A stretch of 64,000 nt of DNA from Gammaproteobacteria bacterium. GTDB lineage: Bacteria > Pseudomonadota > Gammaproteobacteria > Enterobacterales > Alteromonadaceae. A program made the translations under genes and the position numbers. The notes beneath the pieces are model-generated. The model made no database searches. It had not been told where the DNA came from and saw nothing but the letters and a program-made list of their open reading frames with translations. The stretch covers positions 1 to 64,000 of the forward strand of contig JAHJZX010000043.1 in NCBI GenBank assembly GCA_018826295.1, in the 5' to 3' direction. Below are positions 10,357 through 19,142 of this stretch, piece by piece (within the stretch, counting starts at the first letter, position 1; each line of letters begins with the position of its first letter).

Positions 10357-11714
10357 GCGCCCTCCTGCCCGCTGTTTTGTACCGCCCGGTTAAACCAGCG
10401 CCAGGCGATAAGGGTAGTAAAAATATTCGCCAGTACGCAGCCGGCAAACAATCCGCCAACACCGTACAACTTACCGCCGGCCCAGGCCAGCGGGACATAG
10501 AACACAAATAAGCGCACTATACTCAGCCATAAGGCATTAGCCGGACGATGTAAGGCGTTAAACGACGAATTCGTCAAAATAATGATGCCCTGCAAGCCAT
10601 AACTTAGTGGCACTATCCAGATAAACAGGCAGATAATCCGTATCACTTCCGGCTCATCACTGAACATTCCCGCCAGCGGTATAGCAAACACGGCCAGCAG
10701 CAGGTACACCGCAAACTGCCATAACATAACAAAACGTGCTGATAAATGGTAAGCCAGTTGCACCCGGTTTAATAAGCCGGCACCAAAGTTTTGGCTGACA
10801 ACCGGCGGCAAAGTCATCGATAAGGCTAACACAACCAGACAAGCAATGCTTTCCAGCCGGGCACCAACGCCATAAGCCGCTACAGCTTGCGGACCATAGC
10901 TGGCCATAATAGCGGTTAATACGGCCATCGCCAGCGGCGTTAGCATATTGGCACCGGCGGCCGGCGCGCCAATGCGCAAAATTTTACGGCTGATAGTAAA
11001 AAACTGGCTGCGACTCACCGGCGCGACAGAAATTAAATCGCGTTTAACCAACAAGCGGATGAGCAAAATAGAACCGACAACCCAGGACAGCACAGTAGCG
11101 ATAGCCGCACCTTGCATGCCCAGCGCCGGAATAGGGCCAAAGCCGAAAATTAAAATGGGGTCCAGCACCGCATTTACCAAACCAGAGCCGGCCATAATAA
11201 TACTGGGCGTACGGGTGTCCCCCGCCGCCCGCAATATAGCGTTGCCAATCATCGGTAGTACCAGCAGCACGGCGCCGGCAAACCAGATATCCATATAAAG
11301 GTGAATATAATTTAGCACTTCGCCAGCGGCACCTAATGCTTTAAATAGCGGGTCTGACAATATAAAGCCTGCTATCGCCAGCAAGCCAACCAAAAGTGCC
11401 GACAGCCATAACGCAATTTGGCCGTCTGTTCGGGCAGCAGTAAGCTCGCCCGCCCCCAGTGCTTTGGCAATAACAGCTGAGGTACCGATACTTAAGCCTA
11501 TGGCCAGACTTATTAAAGAGAACGATACCGGAAAGGTAAAACTGATAGCTGCCAACTGCTCGGTACCTAGCATACTGATAAAAAATGTATCTACCAGATT
11601 AAACGTCATTAACGTCAGCATGCCTGCTAACATAGGTAGCGTCATTCTGATCAACGTGGCACGGATATCATCGCTGGTAAGCGAAAAACTGGGTTTACTG
11701 GTTGAAGTTGTCAT
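10353..11714 (-). CDS. MATE-family multidrug/sodium antiporter
   Basis: Inner-membrane exporter of the multidrug and toxic compound extrusion family. The product from the chosen start is about 453 residues, the usual length, with around twelve hydrophobic segments in two homologous halves. The [24 protein letters not shown] stretch at the N-terminus is typical of the first helices. The open frame extends upstream to 11909 but those 65 residues are polar and unlike the family, so the ATG at 11714 ([10 protein letters not shown]) is preferred; only a GAG remains as ribosome binding site. It overlaps uvrB by 4 bases. The substrate is not predictable. Confidence 0.87.
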   Translation of the reverse strand: MTTSTSKPSFSLTSDDIRATLIRMTLPMLAGMLTLMTFNLVDTFFISMLGTEQLAAISFTFPVSFSLISLAIGLSIGTSAVIAKALGAGELTAARTDGQIALWLSALLVGLLAIAGFILSDPLFKALGAAGEVLNYIHLYMDIWFAGAVLLVLPMIGNAILRAAGDTRTPSIIMAGSGLVNAVLDPILIFGFGPIPALGMQGAAIATVLSWVVGSILLIRLLVKRDLISVAPVSRSQFFTISRKILRIGAPAAGANMLTPLAMAVLTAIMASYGPQAVAAYGVGARLESIACLVVLALSMTLPPVVSQNFGAGLLNRVQLAYHLSARFVMLWQFAVYLLLAVFAIPLAGMFSDEPEVIRIICLFIWIVPLSYGLQGIIILTNSSFNALHRPANALWLSIVRLFVFYVPLAWAGGKLYGVGGLFAGCVLANIFTTLIAWRWFNRAVQNSGQEGA

Positions 11715-12203
11715 AATCTCGGGCTGGATACGGCGTTGGGTTATTGTAAAGAAAAGCCTGCCGTACGACCATGCAAAAATACGCAAAGCCAGAACTTTAC
11801 GGCAAATTTTGCGAAAAACCCTGTTGTTGTTACAAAAACAGTTCACATTAGCGCCGCTCTGTCTGTGTTTGCTTTTTGCCGCCCTATCAGCAAAAGCCAA
11901 ACGCAGCACAAAATCCCATCCTATTGATTTTATTCATAAATAAATTTCGTCGCAACTAGCTTGACCACCAGCAAATGCAGCAGCCATAAGCCTTCCCCCA
12001 GCTAACACCCCGCTAACTCACAGAGTTATCCACAGAAACTGTGAGTAACTCTATACAGGCCACGCTTATCAGTACTTTGCGGACGAGTCATTCTGGCTGT
12101 TGGCAATATGGTAAAAATCCGGCAAAAACTGGCGTATAAAACAACGCTTTGTTTAAACAATACGCAAGTAAACATTATTGATGAAAATCCCTGTACCAAA
12201 GTG
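11715..12203. other. Gene-free stretch upstream of the tRNA-Asn cluster
   Basis: About 490 bases with no convincing gene; short open frames here have no ribosome binding site. It must hold the MATE-uvrB promoter on the minus strand. The one clear structure is the DnaA-box repeat listed separately at 12016-12051. Confidence 0.6.
12016..12051. repeat. DnaA-box sequence inside nested inverted repeats
   Basis: TTATCCACA at 12026-12034 equals the consensus high-affinity DnaA box. It is framed by ACTCACAG (12016-12023) and CTGTGAGT (12039-12046), an exact 8-base inverted repeat, and by a second pair GAGTTA (12023-12028) and TAACTC (12046-12051). No other perfect box and no origin genes are nearby, so an origin is unlikely; DnaA titration or a transcription-factor site is possible. 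Confidence 0.5.
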
Positions 12204-12232
12204 TTGACAGTGTCTGGAGCTGGCATTAGTAT
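12204..12232 (+). promoter_or_regulatory. Promoter of the tRNA-Asn operon
   Basis: A perfect TTGACA -35 (12204-12209), a 17-base spacer and TAGTAT (12227-12232) as -10, followed by the GC-rich discriminator TGCGCCCC. This arrangement is typical of stable-RNA promoters subject to stringent control. The first tRNA begins about 20 bases downstream. Confidence 0.8.
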
Positions 12233-12252
12233 TGCGCCCCGTTGAATGCTGT

Positions 12253-12329
12253 TCCCTAGTAGCTCAGTTGGTTAGAGCGGCGGACTGTTAATCCGTAGGT
12301 CACTGGTTCGAGTCCAGTCTGGGGAGCCA
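12253..12329 (+). tRNA. tRNA-Asn (anticodon GTT), copy 1
   Basis: 77 bases with CCA encoded. The acceptor arm TCCCTAG pairs with CTGGGGA, the D-arm and TTCGAGT T-loop are standard, and the anticodon loop CTGTTAA carries GTT. It is the first of three identical genes in one probable transcript. Confidence 0.97.
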
Positions 12330-12365
12330 ACAGCAGCTAACATCTTGTAATATCAGTAGTACAAT

Positions 12366-12442
12366 TCCCTAGTAGCTCAGTTGGTTAGAGCGGCGGACTG
12401 TTAATCCGTAGGTCACTGGTTCGAGTCCAGTCTGGGGAGCCA
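12366..12442 (+). tRNA. tRNA-Asn (anticodon GTT), copy 2
   Basis: Identical in all 77 bases to the copy before it, with encoded CCA, separated by a 36-base spacer. No separate promoter is evident, so it is probably processed from the same precursor. Confidence 0.97.
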
Positions 12443-12474
12443 CTTACGCTTATTGCATACATACTTTTCTCAAT

Positions 12475-12551
12475 TCCCTAGTAGCTCAGTTGGTTAGAGC
12501 GGCGGACTGTTAATCCGTAGGTCACTGGTTCGAGTCCAGTCTGGGGAGCCA
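12475..12551 (+). tRNA. tRNA-Asn (anticodon GTT), copy 3
   Basis: Third identical copy, with a 32-base spacer before it. The last bases before copies 2 and 3 share CAATTCCCTAG, so the repeat unit extends slightly 5' of the tRNA, as expected from tandem duplication. No clear terminator follows. Confidence 0.97.
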
Positions 12552-12696
12552 CCTTCTCGCAGTGTTTTTCCGTAGTTCTGACTTAATTAGTGTATTTATC
12601 AGTATTTTTTTGATTTAATTAGCTTTCTATTGTTTGAGCCTAAAACTATATTAAGCGTTAGGACAAGGAAACTGGTTAACCTGGTGGTCATTGCTT

Positions 12697-14622
12697 ATGA
12701 GAATATTGCGTACTTTGCTTGTAAGCCAGCTGCTGTCAGCGGTGATTCTGGCTGTTGCTGCTCTGGTAACTTTAGTTATCTACACTCAACAACAACTCGC
12801 TGCGGCCGAAAAAAATGCCAACGTCGCTATCGAACAAATCCTCAGTTATCACCTTACCGGAGATGGTAAGGTATTAAGCCGCCAGCTCGATCGCAGTTTT
12901 AGCTTACGCAGTCTGCGTATTAGCCAGTTAGACGGCACCATATTGCATGAGCAAAACCTCAGCGGCAATAAAGCGGCCTTAGCCACGGCCCTGCTGCAAA
13001 CCTTTGGTAGCGAATTTAAACCGCGCACTATCCGCAACGAAGAACAAAATATGCAGATAAGCTACCAGCTCGACTTCACCGAGCGCTTGCTGCAATTTCA
13101 ATCTGTTTTATTGCTATTGTTTTTACTGCCATTTTTATTAGGCTGGGTGCCGATATTATTGAGCAAAAGCAGCATCAGCCGCAGTTATCGCCGCACCACT
13201 GACGCTATTAATGAATTGATCGACCGCTTTATTAAAGATCCGCAAAAAGCCGAACCTGACTGGCAAAAAATTCCGGCGGAATTTTCCGCTATTAATACCG
13301 CATTGCAAAAACTGGCGAATTATACCCGTTCACAATATAACGAGATGGCCGCCAACGCGCACCAGATTGCTGAAGAAGCGTATAAAGATCCGGTTACCGA
13401 TTTACCCAACCGCAACCGCTTTGTACAGTTTTATGAAGACAACATTCGCCAGAGTGAACAAAGCGACTTTGGTGTTTTTGCCATAACCCGCTGCACAGAA
13501 TTACAAACACTCAACCAAACCCGTGGCTATCAGGAAGGTGATAATTACATCCGCGAAGTCGCTGACATCGTCAAAAAGCTATCTGGTACCTACAAAGAGC
13601 ACCGGATTTTTCGCTTAAACAGTTCAGATTTTGGCATTATGCTACCGCGGGTAACACCAAAAGAAGCGGAGAACTTTGCCTTGCAGATGCAAAGCCGCTT
13701 TAATGAGTATCAAAAAAACGCCGAGCTCGATTCTGTTGCCTATACCGGTTTGGTGGCTTACGAATCTGGCAAGGCTTTGGGTGAGCTTTTGGCGATTGCC
13801 GACACGTCTATCAGTTTGGCGCAAACAAAGCAGCCCAATGCCTGGCACCTGCAAAAAGAATCGGCCGGGCTAGAAATGGCGGCCGGCAGTTATGGCAACC
13901 AGAACTGGCGCAATGTGATTGACGATGTGCTGAATAACCACCGGTTAAGTCTGTTAATACAGCTGATCCAACCGTCAAACCGCTCGGCCAAAGCGTACTC
14001 CGAAGTGCTGGTGCGTTTTAAAACCCAGGAAGGCCAGATCCTGCCGACAGCGTCATTTTTGGCCATGGCAGAAAAGCTCGACCGTATTATTGCCGTTGAC
14101 CGCTTGATTATTGAAACCGCCCTGACCACCATTAAAAATAAAAATCTGCAGGATCAGTATTTTGGCATTAATTTGTCGGCCCGTTGTGTGCATGATGACC
14201 AATTTATTATCTGGCTGGAACGACGTTTGCTAAAAGATGCTCATATTGCTGCCAAGCTGATATTTGAAGTTACCGAGTTTGGCCTGCAGCAAAACCTGAA
14301 AACCAGCAAACGGTTTATCGATATGATCCATCGCGCCGGTGCCCGCGTTACGGTAGAAAAATTTGGTGTTGGCATTACCTCGTTCAAGTTTTTCCGCGAT
14401 ATGAAACCGGATTACGTCAAAATGGACGGCAGTTATACCCGCCATATCAACGAAGATAAAAATAATCAGTACTTTATGCGGCTGATGATCGATCTGGCGC
14501 ACCGCATTGGTGTCGGCGTGTTTGCTGAAAGCGTCGAAACCCAGGAAGAAAAACATATGCTGGAATCTTTGTTTATTGATGGTAATCAGGGCTATTACGT
14601 CGGTAAACCAGCACCTATGTAG
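12697..14622 (+). CDS. Membrane GGDEF/EAL protein with both active sites degenerate (CsrD/MshH-like)
   Basis: A 641-residue regulator with a transmembrane helix at about residues 5-30, a periplasmic segment of roughly 100 residues, a second helix at about 134-155, a linker helix, then GGDEF and EAL domains. The GGDEF domain is recognised by DPVTDLPNR (231-239), but the signature position reads NSSDF (308-312). The EAL position reads SEVLVR, and the later conserved AEGVET motif is AESVET. It therefore should neither make nor cleave cyclic-di-GMP. This architecture and length match CsrD/MshH, which steers RNase E to CsrB-type small RNAs; a LapD-like receptor is the alternative. The ATG at 12697 is preferred over the TTG two codons upstream; GGTGG lies about 9 bases before it. 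Confidence 0.78.
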   Translation: MRILRTLLVSQLLSAVILAVAALVTLVIYTQQQLAAAEKNANVAIEQILSYHLTGDGKVLSRQLDRSFSLRSLRISQLDGTILHEQNLSGNKAALATALLQTFGSEFKPRTIRNEEQNMQISYQLDFTERLLQFQSVLLLLFLLPFLLGWVPILLSKSSISRSYRRTTDAINELIDRFIKDPQKAEPDWQKIPAEFSAINTALQKLANYTRSQYNEMAANAHQIAEEAYKDPVTDLPNRNRFVQFYEDNIRQSEQSDFGVFAITRCTELQTLNQTRGYQEGDNYIREVADIVKKLSGTYKEHRIFRLNSSDFGIMLPRVTPKEAENFALQMQSRFNEYQKNAELDSVAYTGLVAYESGKALGELLAIADTSISLAQTKQPNAWHLQKESAGLEMAAGSYGNQNWRNVIDDVLNNHRLSLLIQLIQPSNRSAKAYSEVLVRFKTQEGQILPTASFLAMAEKLDRIIAVDRLIIETALTTIKNKNLQDQYFGINLSARCVHDDQFIIWLERRLLKDAHIAAKLIFEVTEFGLQQNLKTSKRFIDMIHRAGARVTVEKFGVGITSFKFFRDMKPDYVKMDGSYTRHINEDKNNQYFMRLMIDLAHRIGVGVFAESVETQEEKHMLESLFIDGNQGYYVGKPAPM

Positions 14623-14628
14623 CACGCC

Positions 14629-14654
14629 TGCCGGCAACAAGCTTGTTGCCGGCA
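14629..14654. repeat. Perfect 26-base palindrome after the GGDEF/EAL gene
   Basis: A flawless inverted repeat with half-site TGCCGGCAACAAG lies just past the stop codon. There is no T-run on the plus strand, so it is not a standard terminator. It could protect the 3' end of the message or act as a weak transcription stop. Confidence 0.7.
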
Positions 14655-14675
14655 AAAACCCTACCACTTGTCTGG

Positions 14676-14704
14676 TTGTGTCACACTGCGCTTAATAGCA
14701 TAAT
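14676..14704 (+). promoter_or_regulatory. Promoter candidate for the rsx operon
   Basis: TTGTGT (14676-14681), a 17-base spacer and CATAAT (14699-14704) fit a sigma-70 promoter moderately well, 29 bases before the rsxA start. This is inferred from pattern only. Confidence 0.45.
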
Positions 14705-14733
14705 ATGGCCCTCAATTTTCCCTGAGCGACACG

Positions 14734-15315
14734 ATGACTGAATTTTTACTGTTGTTAATCAGTACCGTACTGGTGAATAACTTTGTATTGGTTAAATTTC
14801 TCGGCTTATGCCCCTTTATGGGGGTGTCTGGCAAGCTGGAAACCGCTATTGGTATGTCGCTGGCGACCACTTTTGTGCTGACACTGGCCTCGTTGTGCAG
14901 CTATCTGGTTGATCATTATCTGCTGGCTCCGCTGGACTTATTATATCTGCGCACACTTAGTTTTATTCTGGTCATTGCCGTAGTGGTGCAATTTACTGAA
15001 ATGGTCGTACATAAAACCAGCCCGACGCTGTACCGCCTGCTGGGAATATTTTTGCCTCTTATTACCACTAACTGTGCAGTACTGGGTGTAGCCCTGTTAA
15101 ATGTCAATGAACGGCACAACTTTGTTAATTCTGTCATCTATGGTTTTGGTGCTGCGGTCGGTTTTTCGCTGGTGTTGATCCTGTTTGCCGCAATGCGTGA
15201 GCGTTTAGCCGCCGCGGATGTGCCGGTGCCGTTTAAAGGTGCCGCTATTGCGATGATTACCGCCGGCTTAATGTCATTGGCCTTTATGGGCTTTACCGGT
15301 CTGGTGAAAATCTGA
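14734..15315 (+). CDS. rsxA: Electron transport complex subunit RsxA (RnfA)
   Basis: Integral inner-membrane subunit of the Rnf/Rsx complex, which couples electron flow between NADH and ferredoxin to ion movement and in enteric bacteria keeps the SoxR sensor reduced. The 193-residue protein has six hydrophobic segments and the typical start [20 protein letters not shown], with the conserved [11 protein letters not shown]. It opens a run of six rsx genes plus nth, all on the plus strand and closely packed. Its stop overlaps the rsxB start by one base (TGATG). Confidence 0.97.
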   Translation: MTEFLLLLISTVLVNNFVLVKFLGLCPFMGVSGKLETAIGMSLATTFVLTLASLCSYLVDHYLLAPLDLLYLRTLSFILVIAVVVQFTEMVVHKTSPTLYRLLGIFLPLITTNCAVLGVALLNVNERHNFVNSVIYGFGAAVGFSLVLILFAAMRERLAAADVPVPFKGAAIAMITAGLMSLAFMGFTGLVKI

Positions 15316-15866
15316 TGACATTATTTACAGCGCTTGTTGCACTGGGCAGCCTGGCCCTGATTTTTGGCGCCGTACTGGGCTATGCCGCCGTTCGGTTTAA
15401 AGTAGAAAGCGACCCCCTCGTAGAGCAAATTGACGATATTTTGCCGCAAACCCAGTGCGGCCAGTGCGGCTACCCGGGCTGTCGGCCTTACGCTGAGGCG
15501 ATAGCCAACGGCGATGATATTAATAAATGCCCCCCCGGCGGCGAAGCGACTATTCGTAAGCTGGCCGATTTAATGGGCGTGGAAGCCAAGCCCCTCAACG
15601 CGGCCCAGACCGAAACGGTCAAGCGCGTCGCCTATATCCGTGAAGATGAATGTATCGGCTGCACTAAGTGTATTCAGGCCTGTCCGGTAGACGCTATCGT
15701 TGGCGCCTCTAAGCTGATGCATACCGTTATAACAGATGAATGTACCGGCTGTGATCTCTGTGTCGAGCCCTGCCCGGTTGATTGTATTGATATGGTAGCG
15801 ATTGCCACCACTCCCGACCGTTGGAAATGGGATTTGGCAGCTATACCGGTTCGGATGGTGGAGTAA
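15315..15866 (+). CDS. rsxB: Electron transport complex iron-sulfur subunit RsxB (RnfB)
   Basis: Ferredoxin-like subunit, 183 residues, anchored by an N-terminal hydrophobic helix. It has the four-cysteine Fe-S domain ([12 protein letters not shown], then CPPGG) and two classic 4Fe-4S motifs, [16 protein letters not shown] and [16 protein letters not shown]. It passes electrons between the other subunits on the cytoplasmic side. It starts at an ATG overlapping the rsxA stop and is followed after 4 bases by rsxC. Confidence 0.97.
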   Translation: MTLFTALVALGSLALIFGAVLGYAAVRFKVESDPLVEQIDDILPQTQCGQCGYPGCRPYAEAIANGDDINKCPPGGEATIRKLADLMGVEAKPLNAAQTETVKRVAYIREDECIGCTKCIQACPVDAIVGASKLMHTVITDECTGCDLCVEPCPVDCIDMVAIATTPDRWKWDLAAIPVRMVE

Positions 15867-15870
15867 CGCC

Positions 15871-18078
15871 ATGCCAGGTTTATTTCAACAAATTCAGGCT
15901 GGTAAGTTGTGGGATTTTCACGGCGGCGTACACCCGCCTGGCCGCAAACAGCAAACTAACCAAAAACCGATCGCGGTACTGCCACTGCCCGACCGCTTAT
16001 ATATTCCGTTGCGTCAGCATATCGGCGTTGCCGGACAACTCTTAGTACGCCAGGGTGAACATGTCTTAAAGGGCCAGGCCTTAACCAGTGCCGATAACTC
16101 TATGGCGGTACCGGTGCATGCGCCTACATCAGGCACTGTGCTGAGCATAGGCCCGCATACCAGCGCGCATCCGTCAGCCTTACCAGAGCTAACACTGGTG
16201 CTTGCACCCGACGGTCTTGATACCTGGCGAGAGCGCGAGCCACTTCATCTGGCCAATTGCGATAAAATGACGCTGCTAAACCGCATCCAGGACAGCGGCA
16301 TAGCCGGTATGGGCGGGGCCGGTTTTCCGACACATTTAAAAAGTGGCGTATCACAACCGGTAGACTACTTAATTATTAATGCTGTCGAGTGCGAGCCCTA
16401 TATCAGCGCCGATGATCTGTTGATGCAGGAAGCGGCTACAACCATCGTCAAGGGTATTGATATTCTGTGTCAGCTGTTAAATCCCAAAGCGGTGCTGATC
16501 GGCATTGAAGATGACAAGCCTATAGCCGCTTCGGCGATGATGGCAGCTTGTAGCCAACGTGAACATTACTATGTCCGTACTGTGCCAACCAAGTATCCGT
16601 CAGGCGGCGAAAAACAACTGATCCAGCTGCTTACCAATAAAGAAGTACCCAATGGCCGCCGGCCGATAGATATTGGCATCGTTATGCATAATGTCGGTAC
16701 CGCCTTTGCTGTTGCCCAGGCCGTACTGGACGATCAGCCGCTGATTTCGCGCATTGTTACCGTAGCGGGCGATACGCTAAGCCAGCCGCAGAATGTGCTG
16801 GCACTGCTTGGCACCCCGGTATCAGACTTGCTTAATCACTGTGGTTTTCAGCCACAGCCCGGCCAGCGCATTATTATGGGTGGCCCTATGATGGGCTTTA
16901 CCTTGCCCGATTTAGCGGTACCGGTGGTAAAAACCACCAACTGCATCCTGGCACCTACGGCTGAAGAGCTACCGGCAGCAGGAAACGAGACCGATTGTAT
17001 CCGCTGTAGTGCCTGTGCAGATGCCTGCCCGGCCAGTTTATTACCGCAGCAACTGCTATGGTACAGCAAAGCAAAAGACAGTGAAAAACTGGCCGAATAT
17101 AACCTGGCCGATTGCATAGAATGCGGCGCTTGCGCCTATGTCTGTCCGAGCGAAATACCACTGGTGCAATATTACCGCGTGGCTAAAGCCGATATCCGCG
17201 ACCAGCAGCGTGAAGCGCTAAAAGCCGAGCAAGCCAAAGCCCGTTTTGAAGCGCGTAATGAGCGGCTGGAGCGCGAAAAACAACTCAGGCAACAACGTAA
17301 CCAGGAACTGGCAGCCGCCAGACAACAGCAACAGCTGGCCAGCGGCGCCAACACCGCCGTTGCCGACGCCCTGGCACGAATTAAAGCTAAACAAGACCAA
17401 GCCGCTACCGTAACAGCCGATAGCGATAAAGCCGCTATTCAGGCTGAGCGCGAGCTTAAAAAACAGCAGGCGCGTGAATATCAACAGCAAAAAGCCGCCC
17501 AGCAAACCGGCACTGACGCCGCCGCCGCTGCAGCAGAAACATCAACCAGCACGGCTGCCGATAGCAAAGCCAGCGCTGTCGCCGCCGCCATTGCCCGTGC
17601 TAAAGCTAAAAAAGCAGCACTGAGCAGCGAAGCAGTGCCAGCTGCTGAACCCGAGCAAACAGCGACAGCAGCGCCAGCGGCAGAACCCGGGCAAGCAGCG
17701 ACAGCAGCGCCGGTGGCAGATCCACGTAAAGCCGCCATTGCCGCTGCTATAGCCCGTGCTAAAGCCAAACAGCAAGCAGCGCCTGATACCGACATCGATA
17801 GCAGTACAACTGACACGCCTGCGCCGGCAGAAGATCCACGTAAAGCCGCCATTGCCGCTGCTATTGCCCGCGCTAAAGCCAAACAGCAAGCAGCGCCTGA
17901 TACCGACAACGATAGCAGTACAGCTGACACGCCAGCGCCGGACGATACCTCAGCGCCGGACGATACCCCAATGCAAAGTGCACCATCTGCGCCGGCGGAC
18001 GATCCACGCAAAGCAGCCATTGCCGCTGCTATTGCCCGCGCTAAAGCACGTAAACAAGCCGATAGTGAGAACTCATGA
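15871..18078 (+). CDS. rsxC: Electron transport complex NADH-binding subunit RsxC (RnfC) with repeated C-terminal tail
   Basis: Subunit that binds NADH and FMN, about 735 residues. The GMGGAGFPTHLK motif marks the 51-kDa flavin fold, and two 4Fe-4S motifs follow (CIRCSACADACP and CIECGACAYVCPSEIP). After about residue 440 the chain becomes an alanine/lysine/glutamine-rich tail with repeated units based on RKAAIAAAIARAKAK; such tails are normal in proteobacterial RnfC but vary in copy number. The frame is open from 15802, but the ATG at 15871 is used because GGAG lies 8 bases upstream and MPGLFQQIQAGKLWDFHGG fits the family N-terminus. Its stop overlaps the rsxD start by 4 bases (ATGA). Confidence 0.95.
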   Translation: MPGLFQQIQAGKLWDFHGGVHPPGRKQQTNQKPIAVLPLPDRLYIPLRQHIGVAGQLLVRQGEHVLKGQALTSADNSMAVPVHAPTSGTVLSIGPHTSAHPSALPELTLVLAPDGLDTWREREPLHLANCDKMTLLNRIQDSGIAGMGGAGFPTHLKSGVSQPVDYLIINAVECEPYISADDLLMQEAATTIVKGIDILCQLLNPKAVLIGIEDDKPIAASAMMAACSQREHYYVRTVPTKYPSGGEKQLIQLLTNKEVPNGRRPIDIGIVMHNVGTAFAVAQAVLDDQPLISRIVTVAGDTLSQPQNVLALLGTPVSDLLNHCGFQPQPGQRIIMGGPMMGFTLPDLAVPVVKTTNCILAPTAEELPAAGNETDCIRCSACADACPASLLPQQLLWYSKAKDSEKLAEYNLADCIECGACAYVCPSEIPLVQYYRVAKADIRDQQREALKAEQAKARFEARNERLEREKQLRQQRNQELAAARQQQQLASGANTAVADALARIKAKQDQAATVTADSDKAAIQAERELKKQQAREYQQQKAAQQTGTDAAAAAAETSTSTAADSKASAVAAAIARAKAKKAALSSEAVPAAEPEQTATAAPAAEPGQAATAAPVADPRKAAIAAAIARAKAKQQAAPDTDIDSSTTDTPAPAEDPRKAAIAAAIARAKAKQQAAPDTDNDSSTADTPAPDDTSAPDDTPMQSAPSAPADDPRKAAIAAAIARAKARKQADSENS
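17719..18049 (+). repeat. Tandem repeats within the rsxC tail
   Basis: Near-identical units beginning GATCCACG occur at 17719, 17833 and 18001. The first two are 114 bases apart and almost the same throughout; the third is shorter and further diverged. Each encodes a DPRKAAIAAAIARAKAK helix plus a Pro/Asp/Thr linker. In-frame length changes by slippage or recombination are expected here. Confidence 0.85.
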
Positions 18079-19142
18079 GTTTTAGAATAGCCAGTTCACC
18101 ACACCAGCATAACCAGCGCAGCACTGCGCAAATCATGCGTATGGTCACGCTGGCCTGTCTGCCTGGTATCGTTATGCAAGCGGTCATGTTTGGCTACGGC
18201 GTACTTATTCAGCTGCTGCTGGCCATTGTTACCGCCTGGCTCAGTGAAGCGGCCATATTAAAGTTGCGCAACAGACCCGTGCTGCCACGGCTAAAAGACA
18301 ACAGTGCCCTACTGACAGCAGTATTGCTGGCTGTTGCTATTCCGCCTTATGCGCCCTGGTGGCTGATTGTTATCGGCACCGCTTTTGCCATTATCATGGT
18401 GAAGCAGCTGTATGGTGGCCTGGGTAATAATCTGTTTAACCCGGCAATGGCGGCCTATGTGCTGCTGTTGGTGTCTTTTCCACTGCAAATGACGCAGTGG
18501 CTGCCGCCGGCGTCGTTGCAACTGGTTGCTCTGACACCCTTCGATGCGCTGTGCAGTATATTCAGCCAATACAGCTGCAGTGGTTTTAGCCTGTCGCAAC
18601 TGCAAAGCGGCGTTGACGGCACCACGATGGCAACCCCGCTGGATACATTGCGTACTGACTTAAGCCGGGGTTTAACCTTGTCTGAAAGCATGCACAGCCC
18701 GGTGTTTTACGCCTTTGCCGGCAGCGGCTGGTTATGGGTTAATCTGGCTTATCTGGCCGGCGGTTTATTGCTGATCCAACAAAAAATCATTAGCTGGCGC
18801 ATACCTGTGGCCGTTATTGCCAGCATGTTTTTATTATTTGCCATAGCCAGCCTGGTTGCCCCGGATAGCCTGGCCGGCCCGCTGTTTCACCTGTTTAGTG
18901 GCGGCACGATGCTGGCAGCATTTTTTATTGCTACCGATCCGGTATCGGCCTCTACCACTGACAAAGGCCGCTTGCTGTACGGCGCGTTAATTGGTGTGCT
19001 GATATTTTTAATCCGTAGTTTTGGTGGTTATCCTGATGCCATTGCCTTTGCTGTTTTGTTAGCCAATATGACAGTGCCACTGATTGACTATTACACCCGG
19101 CCCCGTACTTATGGCCACCGCACCCGGAGCGAATTAAAATGA
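18075..19142 (+). CDS. rsxD: Electron transport complex subunit RsxD (RnfD)
   Basis: Inner-membrane subunit of 355 residues with about nine hydrophobic segments. The motif DGTTMATPL contains the threonine to which FMN is covalently attached in this family. It overlaps rsxC by 4 bases at its start and rsxG by 4 bases at its end, which implies coupled translation. Confidence 0.96.
   Translation: MSFRIASSPHQHNQRSTAQIMRMVTLACLPGIVMQAVMFGYGVLIQLLLAIVTAWLSEAAILKLRNRPVLPRLKDNSALLTAVLLAVAIPPYAPWWLIVIGTAFAIIMVKQLYGGLGNNLFNPAMAAYVLLLVSFPLQMTQWLPPASLQLVALTPFDALCSIFSQYSCSGFSLSQLQSGVDGTTMATPLDTLRTDLSRGLTLSESMHSPVFYAFAGSGWLWVNLAYLAGGLLLIQQKIISWRIPVAVIASMFLLFAIASLVAPDSLAGPLFHLFSGGTMLAAFFIATDPVSASTTDKGRLLYGALIGVLIFLIRSFGGYPDAIAFAVLLANMTVPLIDYYTRPRTYGHRTRSELK

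Noticed and set aside
11715-11909. Extended start of the MATE gene at 11909
   Set aside because: The extra 65 residues are basic and unlike the family; the protein from 11714 has normal length.
12026-12034. Chromosome replication origin
   Set aside because: Only one perfect DnaA box, no AT-rich unwinding region of note and no dnaA, gidA or rpmH nearby.
17481-18020. Long minus-strand frame opposite the rsxC tail
   Set aside because: It is the antisense of a GC-rich alanine repeat, which keeps other frames open. No start signal supports it.
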